Notes: generated by a model from the sequence alone, not told the origin. A stretch of 58,595 nt of DNA from Halopseudomonas xiamenensis (GCF_014219065.1 NZ_JACLGO010000028.1:1-58595); one strand, 5' to 3'. Positions 27,968-39,324 are shown, numbered from the stretch's first letter. Translations and numbers: made by a program.

Positions 27968-30622
27968 TCAAGCCAGCGACTTGCTGACCACCTCATAGAC
28001 ATCGGTGGACAGTTCCTCACTGGCCAGGATGCGCGTCAACTCCGCCTTCATCAGCTCCTGGCGGGCCGGATCGAACTTGCGCCAGCGGGTCAGCGGCGTG
28101 AGCATGCGCGAGGCGATCTGCGGGTTCAGCCGGTCCAGTTCGATGATGCGCTCGGCGACAAAACGGTAGCCTTCCCCATCGGCACGGTGGAAGTTGGCCA
28201 GGTTCTGGTTGGCGAAGGCGCCGATCAGCGCCCGGACCTTGTTCGGGTTGCGGATATTGAAGGCCGGATGCTTCATCAGCCCCTGCACCCGCTCCAGGCC
28301 ACCGGGCAGCGGACTGCTGGCCTGAATGCTGAACCACAGGTCCATCACCAGCGGGTAGTCGCTCCAGCGCTGGGCGAATTCCTGCAGGGCGGCATGCTTC
28401 TGCTGCTCGTGGGGCGAGTTGACCAGCGCCACCAGCGCCGCCTGGCGGTCGGTCATGTTGCCGGCCTCGACGAACTGCCGCACACAGGCCGACAAGGCCG
28501 CCGGCGCATCGGTCAGCATCAGATAACCGAGCACCGTGTTGCGCAGGCTGCGCCGGGCCATGGCGGCAGCATCGGCGCTGTAGCCGCCCTGCCCCGCGTC
28601 CAGCCGCTGGAATACCTGCCATAGCGGCTCGGCCAGGGCATTGGCCAGTTCACGGCGCACCCACTCACGCACATGATGGATGGCGTCGACATCGGCGATC
28701 TCGGCCAGCTCGATCAGGTAGGCCTCGGATGGCAGGCGCAGGATTTCCGCCACCATCGCCGGGTCCAGCTCGGTGTCGAGCAGCACACTGCGATACATCT
28801 CCAGCAGGCGCTGGTCCAGCAGCAGCGGCCGTCCAGCCTGGTGAATCTCGATCAGGCCCTGCAGCACATCCACCGCCAGCGACTGCGCCGCTTCCCAGCG
28901 GTTGAAGCCATCCGGATCATGCATGGCCAGGAATACCCGATCATCGCGCGAATAGGGATACGCCAGCTTCACCGGCGCCGAAAAGCCGCGCAGCAGTGAC
29001 GGCAGCGGCTGCTCGTTGACGTTCTCGAACACGAACACCTGCTCCGCCTCGGTTATCGCCAGCACCGTTTCCGTACCACGGCCCTGCCCTTCGCCAGCCA
29101 GCTTCAGCGGCATTTCCCGGCCCTGACCATCCAGCAGCGCCATGCGCAGCGGAATCACGAAGGGCTGTTTGTCCGGCTGGCCGGGTGTCGCCGGGCAGCT
29201 CTGCCGGCAGCGCAGGTGGAAGGTCGCGCTGGCCGCATCGTAGTGGCTGTCGATCTCCAGCAGCGGCGTACCGGCCTGGCTGTACCAGCGCTTGAACTGG
29301 CTGAAGTCCACCCCATTGGCATCCTCCAGCGCGGCGATGAAGTCATCGCAGGTCACCGCCTGGCCATCATGACGCTCGAAGTACAGGTCACTGCCCTTGC
29401 GGAACCCCTCGGCACCGAGCAGCGTGTGCAGCATGCGCACCACTTCGGCACCCTTCTCGTAGATGGTCAGGGTGTAGAAGTTGGAAATCTCGATAAAGGA
29501 AGCCGGCTGCACCGGATGGGCCATGGGGCCGGCATCCTCCGCGAACTGGTTGGAGCGCAGGAAGGTCACATCCTCGATGCGCTTGACCGTGCGCGAGTTC
29601 ATGTCGGCGCTGAACTCGGCATCACGGAACACCGTGAAGCCCTCCTTCAGCGACAGCTGGAACCAGTCCCGGCAGGTGACCCGGTTACCGGACCAGTTGT
29701 GGAAATACTCATGGGCGACCACCGCCTCCACCCGCTGGAACGCCATGTCACTGGCAGTATCGGGGTGGGCCAGCACACAGCTGGAGTTGAAGATGTTCAG
29801 GCCCTTGTTTTCCATCGCGCCCATGTTGAAGTCGTTGACCGCGACGATCATGAAGATGTCCAGGTCGTACTCGCGGCCATAAACCTCCTCGTCCCAGCGC
29901 ATGGCACGCTTGAGGCTGTCCATGGCATGGGCGCATTGCCCGCGGTTTTCCGGCTCGACATAGATGCGCAGCTCGACTTCACGGCCACTCATGGTGGTGA
30001 AGCTGTCATCGATACGGTACAGATCCCCGGCGACCAGGGCGAACAGGTAGGCCGGCTTGGGGAAGGGGTCCTCCCAAGTAGCCCAGTGCCGCCCGCCTTC
30101 ATGATCGCCACTGGCGATCAGGTTGCCGTTGGACAGCAGCACCGGATAGGCGCCACGCTCGGCCATCACCGTGGTGGTGAAGCGGCTCATGACGTCTGGA
30201 CGGTCCAGATAATAGGTGATCTTGCGAAAGCCCTCGGCCTCGCACTGGGTACAGAACATGCCCCCGGACTTGTACAACCCTTCCAGCGCGGTATTGTTCT
30301 GCGGCTCGATACGGGTGGTGATCGCCAGCTCGAACTGCTCGGCCTGTGGCTGCAGTGTCAGGCTGTCGTCATCCAGCTGGTAGTCGGCGGCCGACAGTTC
30401 CCGCTCATCCAGCACCACACTGCGCAGCTCCAACTGCTGGCCATGCAGTACCAGCGGCGGCAGTGCCGCCCCCTGCCCCGCGGCATTACGATGCATGAAC
30501 AGGCGGCTGTGCACCAGCGCATGATCCTCGAACAGCTCGAAGGTCAGATGCGTCTCGTCGATCAGGTAGTCGGGCTGCTGATAGTCCTTGAGGTAAATGG
30601 TCTGGGGTTGTTCTGTACGCAT
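27968..30622 (-). CDS. pepN: Aminopeptidase N
   Basis: An 884-aa M1-family zinc aminopeptidase that removes N-terminal residues from peptides in the cytoplasm. The substrate-recognition motif GAMENKGLNIF is followed by the zinc motif VVAHEYFHNWSGNRVT and the downstream Glu in KEGFTVFRD. Length and domain order (beta sandwich, catalytic, small beta, C-terminal helical) match E. coli PepN. ATG 30622 follows GAGGAGTCC; an in-frame extension to 31093 crosses the neighbouring DUF2797 gene in another frame and was rejected. Confidence 0.96.
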   Translation of the reverse strand: MRTEQPQTIYLKDYQQPDYLIDETHLTFELFEDHALVHSRLFMHRNAAGQGAALPPLVLHGQQLELRSVVLDERELSAADYQLDDDSLTLQPQAEQFELAITTRIEPQNNTALEGLYKSGGMFCTQCEAEGFRKITYYLDRPDVMSRFTTTVMAERGAYPVLLSNGNLIASGDHEGGRHWATWEDPFPKPAYLFALVAGDLYRIDDSFTTMSGREVELRIYVEPENRGQCAHAMDSLKRAMRWDEEVYGREYDLDIFMIVAVNDFNMGAMENKGLNIFNSSCVLAHPDTASDMAFQRVEAVVAHEYFHNWSGNRVTCRDWFQLSLKEGFTVFRDAEFSADMNSRTVKRIEDVTFLRSNQFAEDAGPMAHPVQPASFIEISNFYTLTIYEKGAEVVRMLHTLLGAEGFRKGSDLYFERHDGQAVTCDDFIAALEDANGVDFSQFKRWYSQAGTPLLEIDSHYDAASATFHLRCRQSCPATPGQPDKQPFVIPLRMALLDGQGREMPLKLAGEGQGRGTETVLAITEAEQVFVFENVNEQPLPSLLRGFSAPVKLAYPYSRDDRVFLAMHDPDGFNRWEAAQSLAVDVLQGLIEIHQAGRPLLLDQRLLEMYRSVLLDTELDPAMVAEILRLPSEAYLIELAEIADVDAIHHVREWVRRELANALAEPLWQVFQRLDAGQGGYSADAAAMARRSLRNTVLGYLMLTDAPAALSACVRQFVEAGNMTDRQAALVALVNSPHEQQKHAALQEFAQRWSDYPLVMDLWFSIQASSPLPGGLERVQGLMKHPAFNIRNPNKVRALIGAFANQNLANFHRADGEGYRFVAERIIELDRLNPQIASRMLTPLTRWRKFDPARQELMKAELTRILASEELSTDVYEVVSKSLA

Positions 30623-30632
30623 GATGGACTCC

Positions 30633-31466
30633 TCAGGACACACTGAAAGCCATAGTGTAGGCAGTGTATTTGCGAATATTGATGACGGCCGTATCCAGTA
30701 ACAGGTATTGACCCTTGATTCCCAGCAGGGTGCCCTCCAGCAGTGGCTCCTTGTCCAGGTTGGCCGACTGCGGCTTGGCGCTGTACTCCAGCACCGGATA
30801 GCGGATGTGCTGCACCTGGGCGTCCGCCAACGGCTGGATGGCCTGCAGGCCGAAGCGCGCCTGCAATGCCTGCAGACCCTGCTGCGCACCGTCCAGCAGA
30901 CGCTCACGCTCGGCCAACAGGTCGATCGGCTCCGGCTCGCCACGCAGCAGCGCACGCCAGTTGGTCTTGTCGGCCACCTGCTGGCGCAGCAGGTCTTCCA
31001 CCAGCCCGGACTGCTGACGGGTGGCCACCCGCAGGATCGGCAGCGCCTGGCTGGCGCCCTGGTCGATCCAGCGGGTCGGGATCTGGCTGGCACGGGTAAT
31101 ACCGACCTTCAACCCCGAGGAATTGGCCAGATAGACGATATGGTCGGTCATGCAGAACTGCTCGCCCCAGGCCGGCTCGCGGCAGGTACCCTGGTCGTAG
31201 TGACAGCGCTCGGGGCTGACGATGCAGATATCGCACTGGGCCAGCTTCTTCATGCAGGGGAAGCAGAACCCCTGGCTGTAACTCTTCTTGGTGAGCCGCT
31301 TGCAATGGCTGCAATGGATAGGTCCCAGTGCCTCCAGCCGGATAGACCGGCCCAGCAGCTCATTCAGGGGTACTTGCTGATCACCAAGGGGTAAAGCGTA
31401 CTGGACGGGTTCGCCCAGAGTTCCGAGCATCTTGCGGATACTGCCCTCGCCGCTGACCAGCGCCAT
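30633..31466 (-). CDS. DUF2797 protein
   Basis: The 277-aa protein is rich in paired cysteines in its first third (HCSHCKRLTKKSYSQGFC, FPCMKKLAQCDIC, RCHYDQGTC), which suggests zinc binding, followed by AWGEQFCMTDHIVYLANSSG and KVGITR. This is the DUF2797 family, sometimes noted for GIY-YIG-like features; function unknown. Its start overlaps the DUF1315 stop by one base and its stop is 10 bp from pepN, so the three genes are probably co-transcribed. Confidence 0.85.
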   Translation of the reverse strand: MALVSGEGSIRKMLGTLGEPVQYALPLGDQQVPLNELLGRSIRLEALGPIHCSHCKRLTKKSYSQGFCFPCMKKLAQCDICIVSPERCHYDQGTCREPAWGEQFCMTDHIVYLANSSGLKVGITRASQIPTRWIDQGASQALPILRVATRQQSGLVEDLLRQQVADKTNWRALLRGEPEPIDLLAERERLLDGAQQGLQALQARFGLQAIQPLADAQVQHIRYPVLEYSAKPQSANLDKEPLLEGTLLGIKGQYLLLDTAVINIRKYTAYTMAFSVS

Positions 31467-31738
31467 CAGTGCAGGGTGCCCTTGGCCGGGGCGAACAGCG
31501 ATTCATCCAGGTTGGTCGGCGCCTTCGCCTGGTTCTTGCAGGTCTGGCCGATATAACCGGTACGCTGCTCCTCCGGCAGGTTGTCCATTTCCCAGGCGAT
31601 GATCGCCTGCAGACACAACTCCTTCTGCTCCTGGGTCAGCTTGCGGCCGTCCGACCACTTGCCCAGCTCGATGGCCTGCTTGAGGCTCTCGTACACCTCG
31701 GGAGAGATATTGCGCAGCATGTCGATAAAGGTATTCAT
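31466..31738 (-). CDS. DUF1315 (YeaC-like) protein
   Basis: A 90-aa protein reads MNTFIDMLRNISPEVYESLK, then GKWSDGRKLTQEQKELC, the YeaC/DUF1315 pattern of gammaproteobacteria; function unknown. It overlaps the DUF2797 gene by one base. The start ATG at 31738 follows CCGGAGAACCC, a good ribosome binding site. Confidence 0.88.
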   Translation of the reverse strand: MNTFIDMLRNISPEVYESLKQAIELGKWSDGRKLTQEQKELCLQAIIAWEMDNLPEEQRTGYIGQTCKNQAKAPTNLDESLFAPAKGTLH

Positions 31739-31785
31739 GGGTTCTCCGGAGCATGATTGAGGGTGAGCCGGCTATTGTACCTTGA

Positions 31786-32625
31786 TCAGCGCATGCGCTG
31801 CAGACCACCGGCCACCGCGCCGCAGGCACAACCGATCAACAGCCCGCCGACATGGGCAGCATTGGCGATCGCACCGAAGCCGAGCATGGTCACCACACCC
31901 GAGAGGCACAGCACCAGCCAGCCGAGCATCATCACCACCACGCCCTTGGGCAGGTCGAAATGCACGTTGGGCGACAGCAACTGGTACAGCCAGCAATAGC
32001 CCAGCAGCCCATACAGTACCCCGGACAAGCCACCGAACAGCACCGGACCACTGAACAGCCACTGCGCCAGGTTGGATACCAGCGCGAACAACAGGGTCAG
32101 CCCGAGCAGCCACAAGCTGCCGGAGCGCAACTCGATACGCCGACCCAGCTCCCAGTACCACAGCGCATTGAACGCCAGGTGCAACCAGCCGAAATGCAGG
32201 AACATCGGTGTGAACAGCCGCCACCACTGCTGCAGATCCAGCTCGCCGGCCAGGTAGCCGCTGGCGGTGACCGGAGTGAAGGTGAACAGCACTATGGCCT
32301 GCAGGTTGCCGCCGATACCGGTCATCAGCGCCACCACGGCGGTGATTGCCAGCACCGCCAGGGTCACCGGCAGATGCCGCAGCAACTGCTGCCAGCTCAG
32401 CCGCCTGGCCGGCCGGACAGGCGCGGCCGGCCCGGCATCCTGCTGCGGCACGCCCTCGGCATAGAGCAGCCGCACCAGTTCGGCATCGGCCTCGTCGCGA
32501 GTCCAGATCACCTGCTGGCCGCGCTCCTCGGTGATGCGGTGCGGAACGCCCTGGCGGCGCAGGAAGCCGGTCAACTGGCTCAGGTCCTCATCCAGCCGGC
32601 AATGCATGGCGCGGCATCTGCTCAT
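31786..32625 (-). CDS. Rhomboid family intramembrane serine protease
   Basis: The 279-aa protein has a cytoplasmic N-terminal domain (about residues 1-75) resembling that of GlpG, then six hydrophobic segments. The catalytic Ser lies in GLSGVLYGLLGY (GxSG) and the catalytic His in NAAHVGGLLIGCACG. It is probably the GlpG-type rhomboid, which cleaves membrane proteins within the bilayer; the substrate is unknown. Its ATG overlaps the stop of the phosphatase gene (ATGA). Confidence 0.9.
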   Translation of the reverse strand: MSRCRAMHCRLDEDLSQLTGFLRRQGVPHRITEERGQQVIWTRDEADAELVRLLYAEGVPQQDAGPAAPVRPARRLSWQQLLRHLPVTLAVLAITAVVALMTGIGGNLQAIVLFTFTPVTASGYLAGELDLQQWWRLFTPMFLHFGWLHLAFNALWYWELGRRIELRSGSLWLLGLTLLFALVSNLAQWLFSGPVLFGGLSGVLYGLLGYCWLYQLLSPNVHFDLPKGVVVMMLGWLVLCLSGVVTMLGFGAIANAAHVGGLLIGCACGAVAGGLQRMR

Positions 32626-33587
32626 ATCACATCCACCCAGACGAAATTTTCCTGCAGCAGCCGTTGCTCGCCACTCCAGCGATAGGCTACCAGCCGGCCA
32701 TACTTCACCGCGCTGTAGTCGAGGCAGGCCAGGTTCCCACGGATCGGCCGCGGCACGCCATGCTGCCAGTAATGACCGACGAACAGCGGCGGCTGATCGC
32801 GGCCGTAGATCAGCAGCTCACGCTTCTGCCGGTCGGTCAGCGGACGGATGGCGATATGCTCGGGCAATCCATCGGGCTGGAACACCAGGTCACCGTAGGT
32901 CTGTGGTGCCTCCTCCCAGAACTTGGTGCGGAACATGGCCCGGGTGAAGCCATCGCGGCCGGTCATGGTCAGCCCGTGCGGCAACGGCATGCCGATGCCG
33001 CGCAGCAGGCGGTCGAACACCTGGTCGGCAAAGCCATCGCGCTCCACCGAGGCCTGGAGGAACTCGATGTCGGGACAGCCATCGGGATATTGCGCGGTGA
33101 ACGACTCGATGAGTTGATCGTCCCAACAGGCATGCACCAGGCGGAACGCCTCCATGTCCAGGTACAGCGGCAGGGTCCAGAACCAGTCGATGAACTCATC
33201 CCACTCGGCGGCACGCCCGGAAAACTGTTCGAGCGTTGCCTGAATCTGCCGCTGGTTGCGCTCGGTGTGTTCACGTACATAGCGCCGGCCACTGCCAGCC
33301 GGCGCCGGGGTCATCCAGCCCAGCGCATTGAACTCGTGGTTGCCCATGATGCAGCGGGCAGTACCGGCCTCGACCATGTCACGCACCAGCAGCAGCGCCT
33401 CGCGAATACGCGGGCCGCGGTCGATGATGTCGCCGAGAAACAGCGCCTGGCGCTGCGGGTGGCGCCACACACCGCCGATGCGCGCATAGCCCATGCGTTC
33501 GAGCAGCACCTCCAGGGTGCGTGCGCAACCGTGCACATCACCGATGATGTCGTAGCCCCGCCATTGTTCCTGCGCCATGGTCATCAT
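32622..33587 (-). CDS. PPP-type metallophosphoesterase
   Basis: A 321-aa calcineurin-like phosphoesterase has the three metal-binding motifs GDVHG (about residue 17), GDIIDRG (about 52) and GNHEF (about 82). These occur in bacterial Ser/Thr phosphatases (PrpE) and diadenosine tetraphosphatases (ApaH). The family cannot be narrowed from sequence alone. It overlaps the nadK stop upstream and the rhomboid start downstream, forming a coupled nadK-phosphatase-rhomboid unit. Confidence 0.87.
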   Translation of the reverse strand: MMTMAQEQWRGYDIIGDVHGCARTLEVLLERMGYARIGGVWRHPQRQALFLGDIIDRGPRIREALLLVRDMVEAGTARCIMGNHEFNALGWMTPAPAGSGRRYVREHTERNQRQIQATLEQFSGRAAEWDEFIDWFWTLPLYLDMEAFRLVHACWDDQLIESFTAQYPDGCPDIEFLQASVERDGFADQVFDRLLRGIGMPLPHGLTMTGRDGFTRAMFRTKFWEEAPQTYGDLVFQPDGLPEHIAIRPLTDRQKRELLIYGRDQPPLFVGHYWQHGVPRPIRGNLACLDYSAVKYGRLVAYRWSGEQRLLQENFVWVDVI

Positions 33588-34465
33588 TCCGTCAGGCGAC
33601 TGCTCCAGCCCAACTTGCTGCGGCAGATCGCGTAGAAATTATGGTCCAGTGGGTGGATCAGCCGCAGTTTCTGCGGCTTCTTGCGAATGATCAGGGTGTC
33701 ACCCGGGGCACAGGCAATATGTTCCTGGCCATCACAGCTGACCTGGGGATAGATCTCGTTCTTCCTGCTGATGACCACGCGGATCTCGCTGTTGCCCTCG
33801 ACCACGATCGGACGGCTGGACAGGGTATGCGGGAACATCGGCACCAGCACCACCGCATCCAGCTTGGGGTGCATGATCGGCCCGCCGGCCGACAGCGAAT
33901 AGGCGGTGGAACCGGTCGGGGTGGCCACTATCATGCCGTCGGACTTCTGGCTGTAGACGAACTGGCCATCGACGAACAGCTCGAACTCGATCATTCGCGC
34001 CGACTTGCCGGGGTGCAGCACCACGTCATTCAGCGCCTCGCTGCTGCCCAGCTGCTCCTCGTCACGACAGACGAAGGCATCCAGCAGGAAACGCGACTCG
34101 GCCATGTACTCGCCGGCCAGCACCGCACCGACCCGCTGCTCCAGCTCATCCGGGGAGATATCGGTGAGAAAGCCCAGGCCGCCGCGGTTCACCCCCAGCA
34201 CCGGCACATTGTAGCGACACAGTACGCGGGCCGCGCCGAGCAGGCTGCCATCACCGCCGACCACGATCACCAGATCGCAGATCTCGCCCATCATGGCGCG
34301 CGAACAGACCTGCAGCTGATGCCCAGGCAACAGGTCAGCCACGGCATCCTCGAGTATCACGGTATGCCCCTTGTCCAGCAGGAAGCGCTTGAGGCGACGC
34401 AGGGTGTCCACCACCCGCCCACTACCCAGGCGACCGATCAACCCGATATTGCGGAAATGCTCCAT
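33584..34465 (-). CDS. nadK: NAD kinase
   Basis: NAD kinase phosphorylates NAD to NADP. The 293-aa protein contains VVGGDGSLLGAAR (the GGDG motif), GVNRGGLGFLTD and the nucleotide-binding region SDGMIVATPTGSTAYSLSAG. ATG 34465 (MEHFRNIGLIGR) is chosen over the in-frame ATG at 34558 because it matches the family N-terminus. Its stop overlaps the start of the phosphatase gene. Confidence 0.95.
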   Translation of the reverse strand: MEHFRNIGLIGRLGSGRVVDTLRRLKRFLLDKGHTVILEDAVADLLPGHQLQVCSRAMMGEICDLVIVVGGDGSLLGAARVLCRYNVPVLGVNRGGLGFLTDISPDELEQRVGAVLAGEYMAESRFLLDAFVCRDEEQLGSSEALNDVVLHPGKSARMIEFELFVDGQFVYSQKSDGMIVATPTGSTAYSLSAGGPIMHPKLDAVVLVPMFPHTLSSRPIVVEGNSEIRVVISRKNEIYPQVSCDGQEHIACAPGDTLIIRKKPQKLRLIHPLDHNFYAICRSKLGWSSRLTE

Positions 34466-34582
34466 ACACCACTCTCTGTAGTCGGCTTGAGAAATTCCGC
34501 ACAACGCTCTGACGCACGGACAAACGCTAATTATCCGCAGCAGCTTGGCTTCTGGCAAATAACGAGAGCTGACTGGCCCTCT

Positions 34583-34645
34583 ATCGTAGGAGCGGCGCCT
34601 CGCCGCGATTGGGCTCCGCCGCTATTACCGCGAGCGATGCGGCGA
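34583..34645. repeat. Pseudomonas-type REP element (GTAGGAGCGGCGCC)
   Basis: The sequence GTAGGAGCGGCGCCTCGCCG is the familiar GTAGGAGCGGC REP motif of Pseudomonas, with an internal GCGGCG/CGCCGC palindrome. A second, weaker palindrome (GCGATGCGGCGATCCCGCT) follows. It lies between the 3' end of the hypothetical gene and nadK. Confidence 0.7.
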
Positions 34646-34650
34646 TCCCG

Positions 34651-35505
34651 CTATTCGCTATCCATGGGCGTGCGGCTTTGCAGTTTACCCAGTTCACGGC
34701 GCAGCAACGCATTGAGCTTCTGCTGCTCGGCAAGCTCGCGCTTGATATCCAGCAGTTCACCCTGGGCCACCGTCAGCTGGTCGGCATGCTGGCCACGCAG
34801 GTTCTCCAATTGCTGGCGATGCACCTGCTCCTGCAGCCGCAGGCGATTCTGCAGCTCGGCTATCTGGCGCAGGTAGTCGGCACTCTCGCTGGCATGGACC
34901 TTTCTCAGCGCCTCCATCTGCGCAGCGAGATCCTCCTCCACCGCCTGGGGGGCGGTTTCCAGAGCCGAGGCGTTGCCATACCAGGCCTCCTCGGCAACCA
35001 TCTGCAGGTTATCGGTGGCCAGCACCGCCTGGGCCTCCTCATCCTCGCCGAGAATACCCAGGGTATTGCGGGTGACTGCCTGCTTGATCAGGCTCAGGTC
35101 CGCCTTGCCGGCGCGCTGACGCGGCTTCCACAGGCTGGCACGGTATTCGCTGCTGTTGCAGAAGCCGAGGCATACCAGGCGAATCGGCCCGCCGCCCATG
35201 TCGGGCCCGCGCCCGGCCTTCTCCGCCAGTTGGCGCAGCGGCAGGTTCCATAGACGGTTGACGCAGCCGTCCATGTCGAAGTCGATGGTGAAGAACACCG
35301 CCGCGCGTACGTGCAGGCGGTGATTGATCTGCAGGAACACTGCCTCGATGGTCTCGTCGGCGCACTCGGGCGCGGCCACCAGACCATCGAGCAGTGCTTC
35401 GAACTCGGGGAACAGCATTTCCCGCGAGATGCCATGTTCAGAGAAGAACATTACCGCTTCAGTCAGCAATGGCCTCTGTATTCTGCCCAGGTCTCTCGCA
35501 CTCAT
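34651..35505 (-). CDS. Conserved pseudomonad protein with C-terminal coiled coil
   Basis: The protein (284 aa from ATG 35505) has a globular N-terminal part (MSARDLGRIQRPLLTEAVMF) and a C-terminal heptad-rich region (about residues 190-275, LRQIAELQNRLRLQEQVHRQ onward) that should form a coiled coil. No known domain was recognised. Starts at 35517 and 35565 are also in frame, and none has a clear ribosome binding site advantage. It lies between fadH and nadK, both on the same strand, and is separated from fadH by a terminator. Confidence 0.75.
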   Translation of the reverse strand: MSARDLGRIQRPLLTEAVMFFSEHGISREMLFPEFEALLDGLVAAPECADETIEAVFLQINHRLHVRAAVFFTIDFDMDGCVNRLWNLPLRQLAEKAGRGPDMGGGPIRLVCLGFCNSSEYRASLWKPRQRAGKADLSLIKQAVTRNTLGILGEDEEAQAVLATDNLQMVAEEAWYGNASALETAPQAVEEDLAAQMEALRKVHASESADYLRQIAELQNRLRLQEQVHRQQLENLRGQHADQLTVAQGELLDIKRELAEQQKLNALLRRELGKLQSRTPMDSE

Positions 35506-35584
35506 CCCGCTGCCCATCCGTTCTTGTGATTCCGCCACTGTGCACCTTTTTCGGGGCGATTGCATCCGCCCCCGCGCAGTTTAA

Positions 35585-35609
35585 GAAAAACATCACACCC
35601 GGGATGTGA
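35585..35609 (-). terminator. Terminator of fadH
   Basis: On the minus strand TCACATCC-CGGG-TGTGA is followed by TGTTTTTCTT, a short stem with a T-tract 16 bp past the fadH stop at 35625. Confidence 0.7.
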
Positions 35610-35624
35610 CGGACTTGGCAGAGA

Positions 35625-37742
<2,118 letters not shown>

Positions 37743-37806
37743 TCAATCACCCCAAATGACATTTTCATAACCCTGGGTTACATTCTGCTTCCCACTGGAA
37801 AGGACA

Positions 37807-38907
37807 ATGAGCATGAAACTGGGTGACCTCTCGGTCGGCTACCTGTACAGCCTGCAGGCGGCACTGCGCAGCCTGGAGCACGATCCCGAGCCGCTGCTGC
37901 GCCGCTACCGGATCAGCCCGGCGCTGCTCGGTCAGGCCCAGGCACGTATCAGCATTCCACGCTTCATGCGCCTGGGGCATGCCGCGATCCAGCTCAGCGG
38001 GCATGCCGACCTCGGCCTGCTGATGGGCCTGCACAGCCAGCCAAGCCACTTCGGTCTGCCTGGGGCGGCTGCGCAGTGCGCGCCGACGCTGGCCGATGCC
38101 TTCGAGACGCTGGTGCGCTTCGAGCGCCTGATCAGCCAGAACTACCGCGGGCACTCCAGCTTCCAGGCACCCGCCACGCGCTTCTACTCGATCAGCCCGT
38201 ACAATGCCTTCAACCTGTTCGTGGTGGACTCGGCGCTGGCCTCGCGCTGGCAACTGGCGCGCCAGCTGACCGATGGCGCGGCGCGGTTGCGCGAGGTACA
38301 TATCGAGTTTCCCGCCCCGGATTACAGCGCGCGCTACGAGGCGCTGTTCGGCTGCCCGGTACTGTTCGAGCAGGAGCACAACCAGCTGCTGTGGGAAGCC
38401 ACCAGCCTGGAACTGCAACCGGTACAGAGCGCAGCCACCACGCATGCACAGTTGCTGGAACTGTGCCGGCAACAGCTGCAGCAACTGACCCGGCACCGCC
38501 GCCTGCGTGAAAGGGTGGAAGAGATCGTCTCCCCGCAGTTGCACAGCCGCCTGCCGACACTCGATGAGGTGGCTGGCCAACTGGGACTGCCCGGCTGGAC
38601 CTTGCGCCGACGGCTGAGGATCGAGGACGGCACGCGGTTCCAGGACATCATCGACGAAATCAGGCGCGGACTGGCGCTCAGCTATATCCGCGATACGGAA
38701 ATTGCCCTGGGGGAAGTGTCGTTTCTCTTGGGGTTTTCATCACCCGCGGCATTTCAGCGGGCGTTCAAGCGCTGGGCGGGGGTGGCGCCGGGGCAGTTTC
38801 GGCGGCAGGGGCGTGGAGCTGCTGGCGCGTCGAGTAGCAATTCGATGGATGGGGCTGACCGCCTCCCCCTCTCCCCCGGCCCCTCTCCCGCAAGGGGCGA
38901 GGGGTGA
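37807..38907 (+). CDS. AraC family transcriptional regulator (OruR/ArgR-like N-terminal domain)
   Basis: The protein is 366 aa. The N-terminal about 230 residues resemble the effector domain of the AraC-type regulators that read LLRRYRISPALLGQ-RISIPRFMRLGHA. The C-terminal helix-turn-helix pair reads LPTLDEVAGQLGLPGWTLRR and EIALGEVSFLLGFSSPAAFQ-RAFKRWAGVAPGQFR. Everything after QFRRQG (about residue 335) comes from a REP-type repeat, including the tail LSPGPSPARGEG. The ATG at 37807 follows GGAAAGGA. Its position divergent from fadH suggests it regulates that gene. Confidence 0.88.
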   Translation: MSMKLGDLSVGYLYSLQAALRSLEHDPEPLLRRYRISPALLGQAQARISIPRFMRLGHAAIQLSGHADLGLLMGLHSQPSHFGLPGAAAQCAPTLADAFETLVRFERLISQNYRGHSSFQAPATRFYSISPYNAFNLFVVDSALASRWQLARQLTDGAARLREVHIEFPAPDYSARYEALFGCPVLFEQEHNQLLWEATSLELQPVQSAATTHAQLLELCRQQLQQLTRHRRLRERVEEIVSPQLHSRLPTLDEVAGQLGLPGWTLRRRLRIEDGTRFQDIIDEIRRGLALSYIRDTEIALGEVSFLLGFSSPAAFQRAFKRWAGVAPGQFRRQGRGAAGASSSNSMDGADRLPLSPGPSPARGEG

Positions 38908-39124
38908 CTCGCGCCGGGTATGCCGTGTATCTCCTGTTCGAATCAATCGTGAGAGATACTTCGCGAGTATTGATTTATGGCCTCTATTTCGACTCGACTA
39001 TCCCGGCAGCGATTCGCAGAATTCGCTTGCTCGTCAATACCTCGTTATTTGCAGGGCAAACACGCAGGCTCAGGCGCGAGTCACCCCTCGCCCCTTGCGG
39101 GAGAGGGGTCGGGGGAGAGGGGGG
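38864..39124. repeat. Long inverted repeat of REP type (CCCCTCTCCCGCAAGGGG)
   Basis: Two 45-bp arms (38871-38915 and 39073-39117) are inverted copies of each other with a single mismatch. Each contains a small internal palindrome (CCCCTCTCCCGCAAGGGG). They are separated by 157 bp of lower-GC sequence with no ORF of interest. The left arm is inside the 3' end of the AraC gene. This is one of the commonest repeats of high-GC gammaproteobacteria; it would form a large cruciform or a hairpin in RNA. Confidence 0.88.
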
Positions 39125-39148
39125 AAAGTCGCCAAGCAAAAGAATACC

Positions 39149-39229
39149 CTACATCTCCTGCGCATCTTCCACATCGTGATCCCAATCCTGCGCACGCTGT
39201 TCCAGCAACTCTTCTTCGTATTCGTTCAT
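39149..39229 (-). CDS. Small acidic protein of 26 residues
   Basis: A short ORF, MNEYEEELLEQRAQDWDHD followed by VEDAQEM, has a near-perfect ribosome binding site (GGAGGAGA, 7 bp from ATG 39229). The sequence is highly acidic with aromatic residues and no hydrophobic stretch, so it is probably cytoplasmic. The function is unknown. It lies between the repeat element and cobS, on the strand of the cobalamin genes but 95 bp beyond cobS. Confidence 0.6.
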   Translation of the reverse strand: MNEYEEELLEQRAQDWDHDVEDAQEM

Positions 39230-39324
39230 CTTGTTCTCCTCCGTTTCCCTGTTGCAGGGGTGAAGTTCACACAATCACCTTATGAGCCCTGCATTACAGT
39301 CAGATGAACGCTGCCAGAAAAAGT

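Noticed and set aside
30623..31093. N-terminal extension of PepN
   Set aside because: The extension reads through the DUF2797 gene in another frame, while ATG 30622 has a good ribosome binding site and gives the normal PepN N-terminus.
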